The position numbers were made by a program, and so were the translations under genes. A stretch of 10,485 nucleotides of DNA from a bacterium. Lineage in GTDB: Bacteria; Patescibacteriota; Minisyncoccia; JACQLN01. This document shows positions 4,667-10,485 of this stretch, one piece after another; positions within the stretch are counted from its first letter, which is position 1, and each line of letters opens with the position of its first letter. The stretch is taken from contig JAUYOU010000023.1 of NCBI GenBank assembly GCA_030697855.1, positions 1-10,485 on the forward strand. The letters are read 5' to 3'. A model generated the notes under the pieces. That model saw only the letters and a program-made list of their open reading frames with translations. It ran no database searches and was not told the origin of the DNA.

Positions 4667-6286
4667 TCAAGATTGATGTGTTTCTTCGTCTAAGTTCGGT
4701 AAAATAATTTTTTTACTAAATTTAATTTTTTCAACAATAAATTTGTATTCTTCTATGCCAGAAAATCCCAAAACAACGAGATACGCTATTAATCCAGCAA
4801 GACCCGATAATAACCCTTGTATAATTAAATGTAAAACTTTATGTGTATCTATAAATCTATCTATAAAATAAAGTGTGTAATGAGCCAAGAAACCAGCAAC
4901 TAAAGCTCCTAAAATAAAAATGCTCACTGGTTTTAATAAAAGTTTTAAAGAAATAGTCTTGATTCTTTTTGTTAAGAACATAAACAAAACAATTGTATTA
5001 AATATAGAAGAAATACTCATGGCCAAAGCTAAAGCAGGGACATCCATAATGGGCCCCAAAGACAAAGCGATAACCACACTTATCAAAACACCAAACAATA
5101 AAACCCAAAAAGTTGTTTTGGCGTCTTCCAAAGCAAAAAATGCTCTAAGAATAATAGCGAGCATTCCTTGAAAAATTAAACCTATCAAAAATAATCCTAA
5201 AGTTTGTATAGTTAAAACAGTATCAAACCAATCAAACTGACCATAGCCCAAAGTTAAGCGGACTATCTGCGCACGTAAAACAAAAAATAAAACAGTGGCT
5301 GGTATCATTACAAATAAAAGCTGGCGCAATGTTTTTATAAAAATAGCAGAAAACTCTTCGAATCTTTTTTTAGATATTTCGCTAGCAAAAACCGGAAAAA
5401 CCGCAACGCCAAGCGGTACCGCTATCACACCCAAAATTAAACCGTTTAAATCGTTTGCAAAACTAAAAATAGAAACTCTGCCCGAACCCAAGAAAGAAGC
5501 CACACCAGCCAAAACAACTAAATTAAGTTGTGCCAAAATCAAACTCAAAGAACGTGGAATTATTATATGAAAAATATCCCTTATAGAATTTTCCTTAAAA
5601 GAAAAAGAGGGTTTGTAATTAAAACCACTATGCTTAGCTGCTGGATACTGTACTAACATATGTAACAAAGCACCTAAGACAACACCCCAAGCTAAACCAA
5701 TAGGACCGAGTCTAGTAGCAAAAAATAAAATACCGATTATTATTCCGATGTTATAAAAAATTGGAGCAAAAGCATAAGCTAAAAATCTATGAGTAGATTG
5801 CAATATTCCCGAAAACACAACCGACACACCTAAGAACATTGGTTGCAAAAACATTACTCGGCTTAATTTTACAGCAAGGTCTAATTTTTCACCTTCAAAA
5901 CCAGGGGCTATTAATTTTAAGATCCATGGCGCCGCCAAAAAAAACAAAGCGCCAAACACTGCAAATATTATAAGAGTAATGCTTAAAATATCGCTAGCTA
6001 ATTTCCAAGCGCGTTCCGAACTTTCGTTTTTAATTTTTATAAATACCGGCACAAAACCGGCGGTAAAAGCGCCAAAAAATAAAAGATTAAAGAAAAAATC
6101 TGGCAATCTAAAAGCCAAAAAATAAGCGTCGAGTACATCGCCCGCGCCAAAATAATAGGCTAGCATGGCGTTTCTAGCAAAACCAAGTAAACGACTAAAA
6201 AGACCAGACAAAGCCAGAATGCTTGCCGCCATCAAAACACCCTTTGTTTTTTGGCCTAAAAAGCCATTAAAACTGTTTAGAGTCAT
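4667..6286 (-). CDS. murJ: Lipid II flippase MurJ (MviN family)
   Basis: This 539-residue polytopic membrane protein of the MOP superfamily flips lipid II across the cytoplasmic membrane for peptidoglycan synthesis. It is hydrophobic throughout, with about 14 membrane segments, which is typical. The N-terminal signature is visible: SGLFSRLLGFARNAM with Arg32 and Arg38 (corresponding to E. coli MurJ Arg18 and Arg24), Asp53 in LDAYF and Arg60 in AFRLPDF, then GAFTAGFVPVF. The E. coli Arg-Arg pair of the next helix reads Phe-Asn here. The first methionine adds about 13 residues over E. coli MurJ; Met19 is an alternative but later than expected. It is followed by lepA after 10 bp, probably in one operon, and uses TGA as stop. 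No Shine-Dalgarno sequence is visible. A related MOP flippase is less likely given the motif match. Confidence 0.92.
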   Translation of the reverse strand: MTLNSFNGFLGQKTKGVLMAASILALSGLFSRLLGFARNAMLAYYFGAGDVLDAYFLAFRLPDFFFNLLFFGAFTAGFVPVFIKIKNESSERAWKLASDILSITLIIFAVFGALFFLAAPWILKLIAPGFEGEKLDLAVKLSRVMFLQPMFLGVSVVFSGILQSTHRFLAYAFAPIFYNIGIIIGILFFATRLGPIGLAWGVVLGALLHMLVQYPAAKHSGFNYKPSFSFKENSIRDIFHIIIPRSLSLILAQLNLVVLAGVASFLGSGRVSIFSFANDLNGLILGVIAVPLGVAVFPVFASEISKKRFEEFSAIFIKTLRQLLFVMIPATVLFFVLRAQIVRLTLGYGQFDWFDTVLTIQTLGLFLIGLIFQGMLAIILRAFFALEDAKTTFWVLLFGVLISVVIALSLGPIMDVPALALAMSISSIFNTIVLFMFLTKRIKTISLKLLLKPVSIFILGALVAGFLAHYTLYFIDRFIDTHKVLHLIIQGLLSGLAGLIAYLVVLGFSGIEEYKFIVEKIKFSKKIILPNLDEETHQS

Positions 6287-6321
6287 TGTTATTAGATATT
6301 AGCATAAATAGAGATTACAAA

Positions 6322-6357
6322 TAAAAAAGCCATCACTGATCAATACGTGAAAGCTTT
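6322..6357 (-). terminator. Possible weak terminator after the DUF4012 gene
   Basis: Read on the minus strand, AAAGC (6357-6353) pairs with GCTTT (6330-6326), with an inner TCAC/GTGA pairing, and TTTTTTATTT follows. The stem is short and AT-rich. It lies just past the stop at 6369 and before murJ, so it could reduce read-through into murJ-lepA. Confidence 0.4.
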
Positions 6358-6368
6358 ATTGTTTATGC

Positions 6369-8768
6369 CTATTTTTTAAATAAAAAAGTTGAGATCAAAT
6401 TTAAATCTTGCGAAATATTGCCTTGGTATTCACCCAAGTTTTGACTTACAAAACCATTAGGCTCTAAAGATTCAATAATTACACCTTCTTGCGGAGTAAT
6501 TACGTAACGAAATGGAATATTATCTTTTTGGCTCGGTCGGATAACTTTTAAAGCATAATCTCCTTTTCCTTCTGTACGCGAAATTTTTATAGCAGAAATA
6601 TATTCTAAATTAATTGTATTTCTTTCGTTTCGCTTTAAATTAATCCAACCACCAATAACACCATTACCACTTTCATCAAAAGTATCTATGTCACCGGCCT
6701 TAGAACCTGTAAAATTACTTATTCTTTTATCCGAAGAAAACCCCTTAACAGCATAACTAAATTCTGGGATTTTTTCTTTAGCCGAAAATCCTTCGGCTTT
6801 TAAAACTTGAGCTCCTTTTGGTAAATATACTTTTAAATAATTTAACGATTCATCTCCAGTATTTTGGCGAACCATTAAATTAAGTTTTACTACGATCGAA
6901 CCATCCTGAAATATTTGTGTTCTATATTCAGCTAATTCCAAATTTAAAGACCCGCCTTTTATGCTGGCCCAAGAAACACCTAGAACATCTTTTGAATTTT
7001 CGCTAGCAACTTTAGTTGACCAACCAGAACCTTCAACAAATTTTTCTAATGACGTATCTTTAAAATAAAACTGAACATCGTGAGAACTTAAGCCACTATT
7101 TAAAATATTTGCCAAAGAAACCCATCTACCGGCTGGCTTTCGGCCAAAAGCTTCGTAAAAACCATAAAACCAACTAGGCGAAGAAGTATCCAGTGTTAAA
7201 CTTTCTTTAAAACTTAAATTTTTTAAAAAGTTTTCATTCACTGCAACTACACCATCAATTCTTTTTCCAGAAGTATTTTCAAAAAAATTTGTAATTGTTT
7301 TGGCGGATTCTTTAAAGTCCATAAACCAAAAAGATTGCGACGGCAACCAAGAGGTGCTGGCTACCTTAATTGGATCCGGTGGAACAACTTTTAAATCGAA
7401 TGCAGCGTCTAGTTCGGAAAATTTACCAGACGATACTGTTTCTAAACCTTCTTTAGAAGTACTAACAACAACGTAATTTTTTGGTTCACCTCCACCTGGC
7501 CAAGAACGATCAGAATTTAAAACAACTATTAAATAATTTTTATCTGGTACTAAAACCTGATTCCAAAAAGAAACAATGGAAAGGTAGTTTGAAAAACCCG
7601 AACTAAGTCTAATTAGGTTTTTATTATTAACACTTAAAGTATTTAAAGCATTTTTAACTTTGGCTAAACTTTCTGTTTCGATTATAGAAAAATTATTATT
7701 TATAGATTTACTTTTAAAAATGTTAAACCAAGAAAACTCTGCATTTTTTTGTAAAAAGTTTTCTATGTTGTCGCTTAATTCTTTACCTAAACCAGCTTCT
7801 TTAATTTGTGAATTAAATTCTGTTAATTGAGGAAATATTTCGCTTTCTTTGGAATTAACCAGCGTAAAACTAGAAGTGCTTAATAATTTTGAATTAACCC
7901 CGCCTAAAGCAGTTTTTACAAAATCCCCACTCCCCGATGCAAAACTAGAAAGTGAAAATCCTCCTGAAATTAAAAAATAAGATAAAGAAACTGGAATTAC
8001 TGAAAGTGTTAAGTATCCTAAAATAGACTTTAAACCTGAGCCTTTTCCTTTTTTAGATAAATCAAATTTTACTTGCTGAGAATTTAAATTACGCCTATCT
8101 TTGTTTTCATAATATTTTTTTAAATCGGAAACCCTAGAAGGCACCGTCGAACTAACCTGAAACCAATCGCTTTCTGCTCTGTAATGTTCAACTAAATCTT
8201 TTTTAACAGAATCCTCCGCAACATAAGTATCTTTGTCTCCAAAATTTTTATAAAAATCTTGTTTAGGGGCAATATGAATCTTTAAATTACCATTATCATC
8301 AATATCTTTACTTATTAGAGAGGGGCTAACCAACTGCATTGGGACCGAACGAGAAATAGAAGACATTTTGTTTATTCTTCTGGAAAGTTCATCATCTTTT
8401 GCATAAATATTTTCTATTTCTGCCAAAAGTTCTTTGCGAAAATCTTCTTCTGTTTTTATTTCGTTTTTTACAATTGTTTGAGGTAAATAATTATTAGTAG
8501 AATTAAAAACAACTTTTTCTGACATAAAAATAGCTTGACTCAACGGATCAATACTGCTGACCTGAGCCGCAATATTATTTTCTGGTAAAACACTATCGAG
8601 TAAATTAAATTCGGGAACTTCTTCTTGAGATTCTATTTCTTCTTCGTAATTTTTTTCCCAAACTTTAGATGATATTTTCCTAATCTTAAAACGACCAGAT
8701 ATTGCTGGTTTAACCGATCTGCGTGGGGGAATTTTATTAGGGTCTATAAAAACAAAATCCGAGCTCAT
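6369..8768 (-). CDS. DUF4012 domain membrane protein
   Basis: This 799-residue protein has a long hydrophilic, probably cytoplasmic N-terminal region (1-245, rich in Lys, Glu and Ser), one membrane segment at about 246-275 (SILGYLTLSVIPVSLSYFLI), then a large outer part. Residues about 410-520 resemble DUF4012: NYLIVVLNSDRSWPGGGEP, PPDPIK, the aromatic WFMDFKESAKTITNFF stretch and RIDGVVAVNENFL parallel the family's GG, D-x-SA and DGV-alternating pattern. The C-terminal part (about 605-799) is beta-rich and Ser/Asn-rich, as in surface domains. DUF4012 proteins are common in CPR and Actinobacteria and are thought to act at the cell surface; the exact function is unknown. The usual 'RPTGGF' reads 'WPGGGEP', a divergence. 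The start is chosen by length; there is no strong Shine-Dalgarno sequence. It is upstream of murJ (82-bp gap), possibly read through, and divergent from rnpB. Confidence 0.82.
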   Translation of the reverse strand: MSSDFVFIDPNKIPPRRSVKPAISGRFKIRKISSKVWEKNYEEEIESQEEVPEFNLLDSVLPENNIAAQVSSIDPLSQAIFMSEKVVFNSTNNYLPQTIVKNEIKTEEDFRKELLAEIENIYAKDDELSRRINKMSSISRSVPMQLVSPSLISKDIDDNGNLKIHIAPKQDFYKNFGDKDTYVAEDSVKKDLVEHYRAESDWFQVSSTVPSRVSDLKKYYENKDRRNLNSQQVKFDLSKKGKGSGLKSILGYLTLSVIPVSLSYFLISGGFSLSSFASGSGDFVKTALGGVNSKLLSTSSFTLVNSKESEIFPQLTEFNSQIKEAGLGKELSDNIENFLQKNAEFSWFNIFKSKSINNNFSIIETESLAKVKNALNTLSVNNKNLIRLSSGFSNYLSIVSFWNQVLVPDKNYLIVVLNSDRSWPGGGEPKNYVVVSTSKEGLETVSSGKFSELDAAFDLKVVPPDPIKVASTSWLPSQSFWFMDFKESAKTITNFFENTSGKRIDGVVAVNENFLKNLSFKESLTLDTSSPSWFYGFYEAFGRKPAGRWVSLANILNSGLSSHDVQFYFKDTSLEKFVEGSGWSTKVASENSKDVLGVSWASIKGGSLNLELAEYRTQIFQDGSIVVKLNLMVRQNTGDESLNYLKVYLPKGAQVLKAEGFSAKEKIPEFSYAVKGFSSDKRISNFTGSKAGDIDTFDESGNGVIGGWINLKRNERNTINLEYISAIKISRTEGKGDYALKVIRPSQKDNIPFRYVITPQEGVIIESLEPNGFVSQNLGEYQGNISQDLNLISTFLFKK

Positions 8769-8799
8769 TTAGTAAGAAAAATAAAAGAAATATGCATTA

Positions 8800-8829
8800 A
8801 GTTTATCAGTAACACCTTAATAATAACAA
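8800..8829 (-). promoter_or_regulatory. Putative promoter of the DUF4012 gene
   Basis: On the minus strand TTGTTA (8829-8824) and TAAACT (8805-8800) are 18 nt apart, and TGA directly before the -10 gives an extended -10. The same -10 hexamer, TAAACT with TGn, is used by the large-RNA promoter at 2691-2718. The predicted leader is about 25 nt. The -35 lies inside the left arm of the inverted repeat at 8823-8863. Confidence 0.45.
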
Positions 8830-8863
8830 TACCCAGCCTACCCAGAAAGCTAGGTATTGTTAT
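8823..8863. repeat. Inverted repeat between the DUF4012 gene and rnpB
   Basis: ATAACAATACC (8823-8833) is complementary to GGTATTGTTAT (8853-8863), 11 bp, with an inner AGC/GCT pairing. It covers the -35 of the putative DUF4012 promoter and ends 14 bp before the rnpB -35. No T tract of terminator type follows. It may be an operator or a divergent-promoter insulator. Confidence 0.6.
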
Positions 8864-8876
8864 GCTATGTTTGACC

Positions 8877-8905
8877 TTGACTAATTAAAATAAAAACACT
8901 ATCAT
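8877..8905 (+). promoter_or_regulatory. Promoter of rnpB
   Basis: TTGACT (8877-8882) and TATCAT (8900-8905) are separated by exactly 17 nt, each matching consensus at 5 of 6 positions. Transcription would start near 8912, about 11 nt before the P1 helix of RNase P RNA at 8923. This is the best sigma-70-like promoter in the window. Confidence 0.75.
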
Positions 8906-8911
8906 TATCTT

Positions 8912-9414
8912 GTTAAGAAAGTGAGATAATTGCAGTTCATTTAAAAGTGAATTGAGGAAAGTCCGAACACCTGAAATCCGACATAGGGTCGGAGGGAAAC
9001 AAGTGGTTGCGAAATGCAACCGGGAGCAGATCTAATAAAAATTAGATTCAAGCCCAGGGAAAGTGTCCTTTATTGGATATAGGTTCATTGATGACAGCTG
9101 ATTCCGTGAGCCTATGCAACAGAGACTATACTAGCCAGTGCTTCGCACTGGAAATTCCAAATTACAAAACCTAAATATCAAACATATTTTGTTTGTTATT
9201 TGTAAATTGTATATTGGTACTTCCACTGCGGAGCAGTGGTGAAAGGTGAAAAGTGTCGCGTCAAACGCGATTCTGTTTAGTAGTAATACTAAATAGTTGT
9301 AAACCCCACTTGGTGCAAGACCGTGTCCTTAGTAATCTAAATTATTAAGGAAGAGTCGCCAGAGGTTGTTAGCAATAACAATCCCAGACAGATGATTATC
9401 TCCAATTTTTTCTG
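8912..9414 (+). ncRNA. rnpB: RNase P RNA, A-type, with an enlarged P12 region
   Basis: This is the catalytic RNA that matures tRNA 5' ends. Recognisable conserved blocks, in order, are GAGGAAAGTCCG (8954-8965, P4 5' strand region), GCAACAGAGACTATACTAGCC-like core (9116-9136), GGTGAAAAGTG (9245-9255), GTAAACCCCACTTGG with GTGCAAGACCG after it (9299-9323, the CCA-binding region neighbourhood), and ACAGA (9388-9392, P4 3' strand). P1 is closed by GAGATAAT (8923-8930) with ATTATCTC (9395-9402). The length, about 490-500 nt, exceeds the usual 350-400, mainly because of an insertion at 9135-9239 with two GC hairpins around an AT-rich arm. The 3' end is approximate: ATTTTTTCTG follows P1 but a clear terminator hairpin is not there. 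Own promoter at 8877-8905. Confidence 0.93.
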
Positions 9415-9444
9415 TTAGCGTATCGAAAAGATAAAAAATAGAGA

Positions 9445-9543
9445 TCCGCCATAGCTTTAGCGAAGGCGGAATACCCTACTTCGCCCTAACGGGCTTCGCA
9501 GGGTTCTCAATTTTGTAATTTCGCTATTGCTCAAACAAAATTG
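9445..9543. repeat. Three consecutive hairpins downstream of rnpB
   Basis: Three inverted repeats follow in a row. TCCGCC (9445-9450) pairs with GGCGGA (9465-9470). CCCT and GCCC (9474-9477, 9483-9486) pair with GGGC and AGGG (9491-9494, 9500-9503) around TAAC. CAATTTTGT (9508-9516) pairs with ACAAAATTG (9535-9543). The first has the look of short palindromic intergenic repeats seen in many bacterial genomes. No gene is supported in 9415-9613. Confidence 0.6.
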
Positions 9544-9575
9544 GAACAGAATTCGGCTTACGGCTTTCTTAACAG

Positions 9576-9608
9576 AAAAATCCAGCTCTCTAGGCGAGCT
9601 GGATTTTT
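9576..9608. terminator. Bidirectional terminator between rnpB and rnhA
   Basis: AAAAATCCAGCTC (9576-9588) and GAGCTGGATTTTT (9596-9608) form a perfect 13-bp stem with a 7-nt loop. The plus strand continues TGTTTTT and the minus strand has TTTTTCTGTT. It lies 5 bp after the rnhA stop, so it surely ends rnhA, and it can also stop plus-strand transcription from rnpB. Confidence 0.9.
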
Positions 9609-9613
9609 TGTTT

Positions 9614-10060
9614 TTAAAGCAATTTTTCATTCTTGCCCTTACCATCAAGAGCATCGTTTACTAACTGATCAGCGTGTTTATTTTTTTCGCGTGGAATATA
9701 TTTAAAAATTATGTTTGCAAACTCAAACTTTAAGTTCCAAACCTTAATAAAAAGTGCTTGCATTCTTTCCTCGTTGATTTTAAACTTGCCACCTAATTGC
9801 GAGGCAATAAGCTGACTATCCATTCTAAATTCTATATCTAAATTTTTTGTGCCATCTTTACCAAAAAGTTGTTTTAGTTTTTTAAGCGCAAAAATCACCG
9901 CTTCATATTCGGCTTCATTATTGGTAGAATCTTCTAAAACTTGGTTATATTCTTTTATTATTTTTCCAGACTCATCACAAACCACCGCACCCACCGCAGA
10001 TGGACCAGGGTTACCTCTAGAACCTCCGTCTGTATAAACAATTACTTTATTAGATTTCAT
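9614..10060 (-). CDS. rnhA: Ribonuclease HI
   Basis: This 148-residue RNase H fold protein cuts the RNA strand of RNA-DNA hybrids (R-loops, primers). All four acidic catalytic residues are in place: Asp11 in YTDGGSRGNPG, Glu51 in TNNEAEYEA, Asp81 in RMDSQLIASQL and Asp131 in KHADQLVNDAL. It lacks the basic 'handle' loop of E. coli RnhA, as in the short RnhA-like group. The start is set by the conserved MKSNKVIVYTDGG opening; no Shine-Dalgarno sequence is visible. Immediately upstream of its ATG begins an AT-rich heptamer array that flanks the next gene, so its original leader may have been displaced. A strong terminator follows the stop. Confidence 0.94.
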   Translation of the reverse strand: MKSNKVIVYTDGGSRGNPGPSAVGAVVCDESGKIIKEYNQVLEDSTNNEAEYEAVIFALKKLKQLFGKDGTKNLDIEFRMDSQLIASQLGGKFKINEERMQALFIKVWNLKFEFANIIFKYIPREKNKHADQLVNDALDGKGKNEKLL

Positions 10061-10095
10061 AGAATTAAGAATAAAGAATTACGAATTATGAATAA
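10060..10095. repeat. GAATTA heptamer array, left arm flanking the S23-type gene
   Basis: From 10061 five consecutive 7-mers read AGAATTA, AGAATAA, AGAATTA, CGAATTA, TGAATAA. The array begins at the base completing the rnhA start codon and runs over the stop codon (10079-10081) of the four-helix-bundle gene. Its parts TAGAATTAAGAAT and AATTATGAAT recur, inverted, at 10466-10485. Confidence 0.65.
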
Positions 10096-10471
10096 TTTCT
10101 CTTGTCTTTTTAATTAAACCGTTAATAATTTTGTGAACATTAATAGCTAGATCACTGCAACTATTAAAATCCAAATCATTAATATAGCCAACATCTCTAG
10201 CTATAAATATTTGGTTTTGTAATTCAGTAACAGAACCTAAAGCCATAGAATAAAATTGTAATTTTTCTTTGTAATATTGACGACTGAAACCTTCCGCGAT
10301 GTTTGAGGTGATTGAAACAGAGCATCTTTTCAATTGACTAGTTAAGCCAAACATCTCATCCTTCGGAAATTTTTTGGTAATTCCGTAAATGTACAAAACT
10401 AACTTATGACCTTCTTTCCAAGCAATTAAGTCAGTAAAAGTTTTTATCTTATTGCTTAATTCCTGATTCAT
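10079..10471 (-). CDS. Four-helix-bundle protein, S23/23S rRNA-intervening-sequence type
   Basis: This 130-residue protein carries the family pattern: FTDLIAWKEGHKLVLYIYGI near residues 12-31, KFPKDEMFGLTSQLKRCSVSI, SNIAEGFSR, then FYSMALGSVTELQNQI and a final helix. The family was first noted inside Leptospira 23S rRNA intervening sequences and is frequent, often in many copies, in CPR genomes. It folds as a small all-helical oligomer; the molecular role is not established. The start ATG at 10471 is inside an AT-rich heptamer repeat, with no Shine-Dalgarno sequence. The stop overlaps the inverted partner of that repeat, and rnhA begins 18 bp downstream. The bracketing repeats suggest an inserted cassette (see findings). 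Confidence 0.9.
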   Translation of the reverse strand: MNQELSNKIKTFTDLIAWKEGHKLVLYIYGITKKFPKDEMFGLTSQLKRCSVSITSNIAEGFSRQYYKEKLQFYSMALGSVTELQNQIFIARDVGYINDLDFNSCSDLAINVHKIINGLIKKTREIIHNS

Positions 10472-10485
10472 AATTCTTAATTCTA
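10466..10485. repeat. GAATTA heptamer array, right arm (inverted), reaching the window edge
   Basis: Read on the minus strand from 10485 it gives T, then AGAATTA, AGAATTA, TGAATCA, with GGAATTA continuing into the coding region. It is the inverted counterpart of 10060-10095 and contains the start codon of the four-helix-bundle gene (10471-10469). The array may extend beyond the window. Confidence 0.6.

Noticed and set aside
9457..9654. 65-codon minus-strand open frame after rnpB
   Set aside because: It runs through several hairpins and the terminator and into the rnhA 3' end in another frame, with no ribosome-binding site.
1..10485. CRISPR array, integrase or transposase gene
   Set aside because: No regularly spaced direct repeats with unique spacers and no recombinase or transposase motifs were found in the window.

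Overview
The window looks like a chromosome segment from a Patescibacteria/CPR bacterium, most likely Parcubacteria-like. Protein-coding DNA is AT-rich, genes are compact, and most starts have no clear Shine-Dalgarno sequence. The gene mix (a DUF4012 membrane protein, a four-helix-bundle S23-type protein, a short release factor 1, MurJ, LepA) fits that group. UGA, UAA and UAG all end genes here, which argues against the UGA-recoded CPR lineages. The lineage is an inference; no 16S rRNA is present.

Layout. Positions 1-92 hold the 5' end of rpsB (ribosomal protein S2, minus strand). It is divergent from rpmE (L31), which is followed by prfA (release factor 1), both on the plus strand. This prfA lacks the whole N-terminal domain 1 and starts right after an AT-rich intergenic repeat (copy A). 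A bidirectional hairpin terminator separates prfA from a small unknown minus-strand gene with a Cys/His cluster.

Positions about 1879-2684 hold no convincing protein gene of normal size. They contain a conspicuously GC-rich, heavily self-complementary block. An extended -10 promoter sits at one end and an intrinsic terminator at the other, both on the minus strand. Several stems pair fully only if the minus strand is the RNA, because they contain G-U pairs. I read this as an unrecognised structured noncoding RNA of about 800 nt, and it is the most interesting object in the window. A 49-codon ORF with strong third-position GC bias lies inside it. A second copy (B) of the AT-rich repeat lies between the RNA promoter and the lepA stop.

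Positions 2857-8768 carry three minus-strand genes: a DUF4012-type single-pass membrane protein, murJ (lipid II flippase) and lepA (elongation factor 4). murJ and lepA are 10 bp apart and probably co-transcribed. Divergent from them, at about 8912-9414 on the plus strand, is rnpB (RNase P RNA), with a clear promoter and an accessory insertion of about 105 nt. A cluster of hairpins and a bidirectional terminator follow.

The right end holds rnhA (RNase HI) and an S23-type four-helix-bundle gene, both minus strand. The latter is bracketed by inverted arrays of a GAATTA-type heptamer that abut the rnhA start codon, suggesting a small inserted cassette.

Together the genes are mostly translation and RNA housekeeping (S2, L31, RF1, LepA, RNase P, RNase H) plus envelope functions (MurJ, DUF4012 protein).
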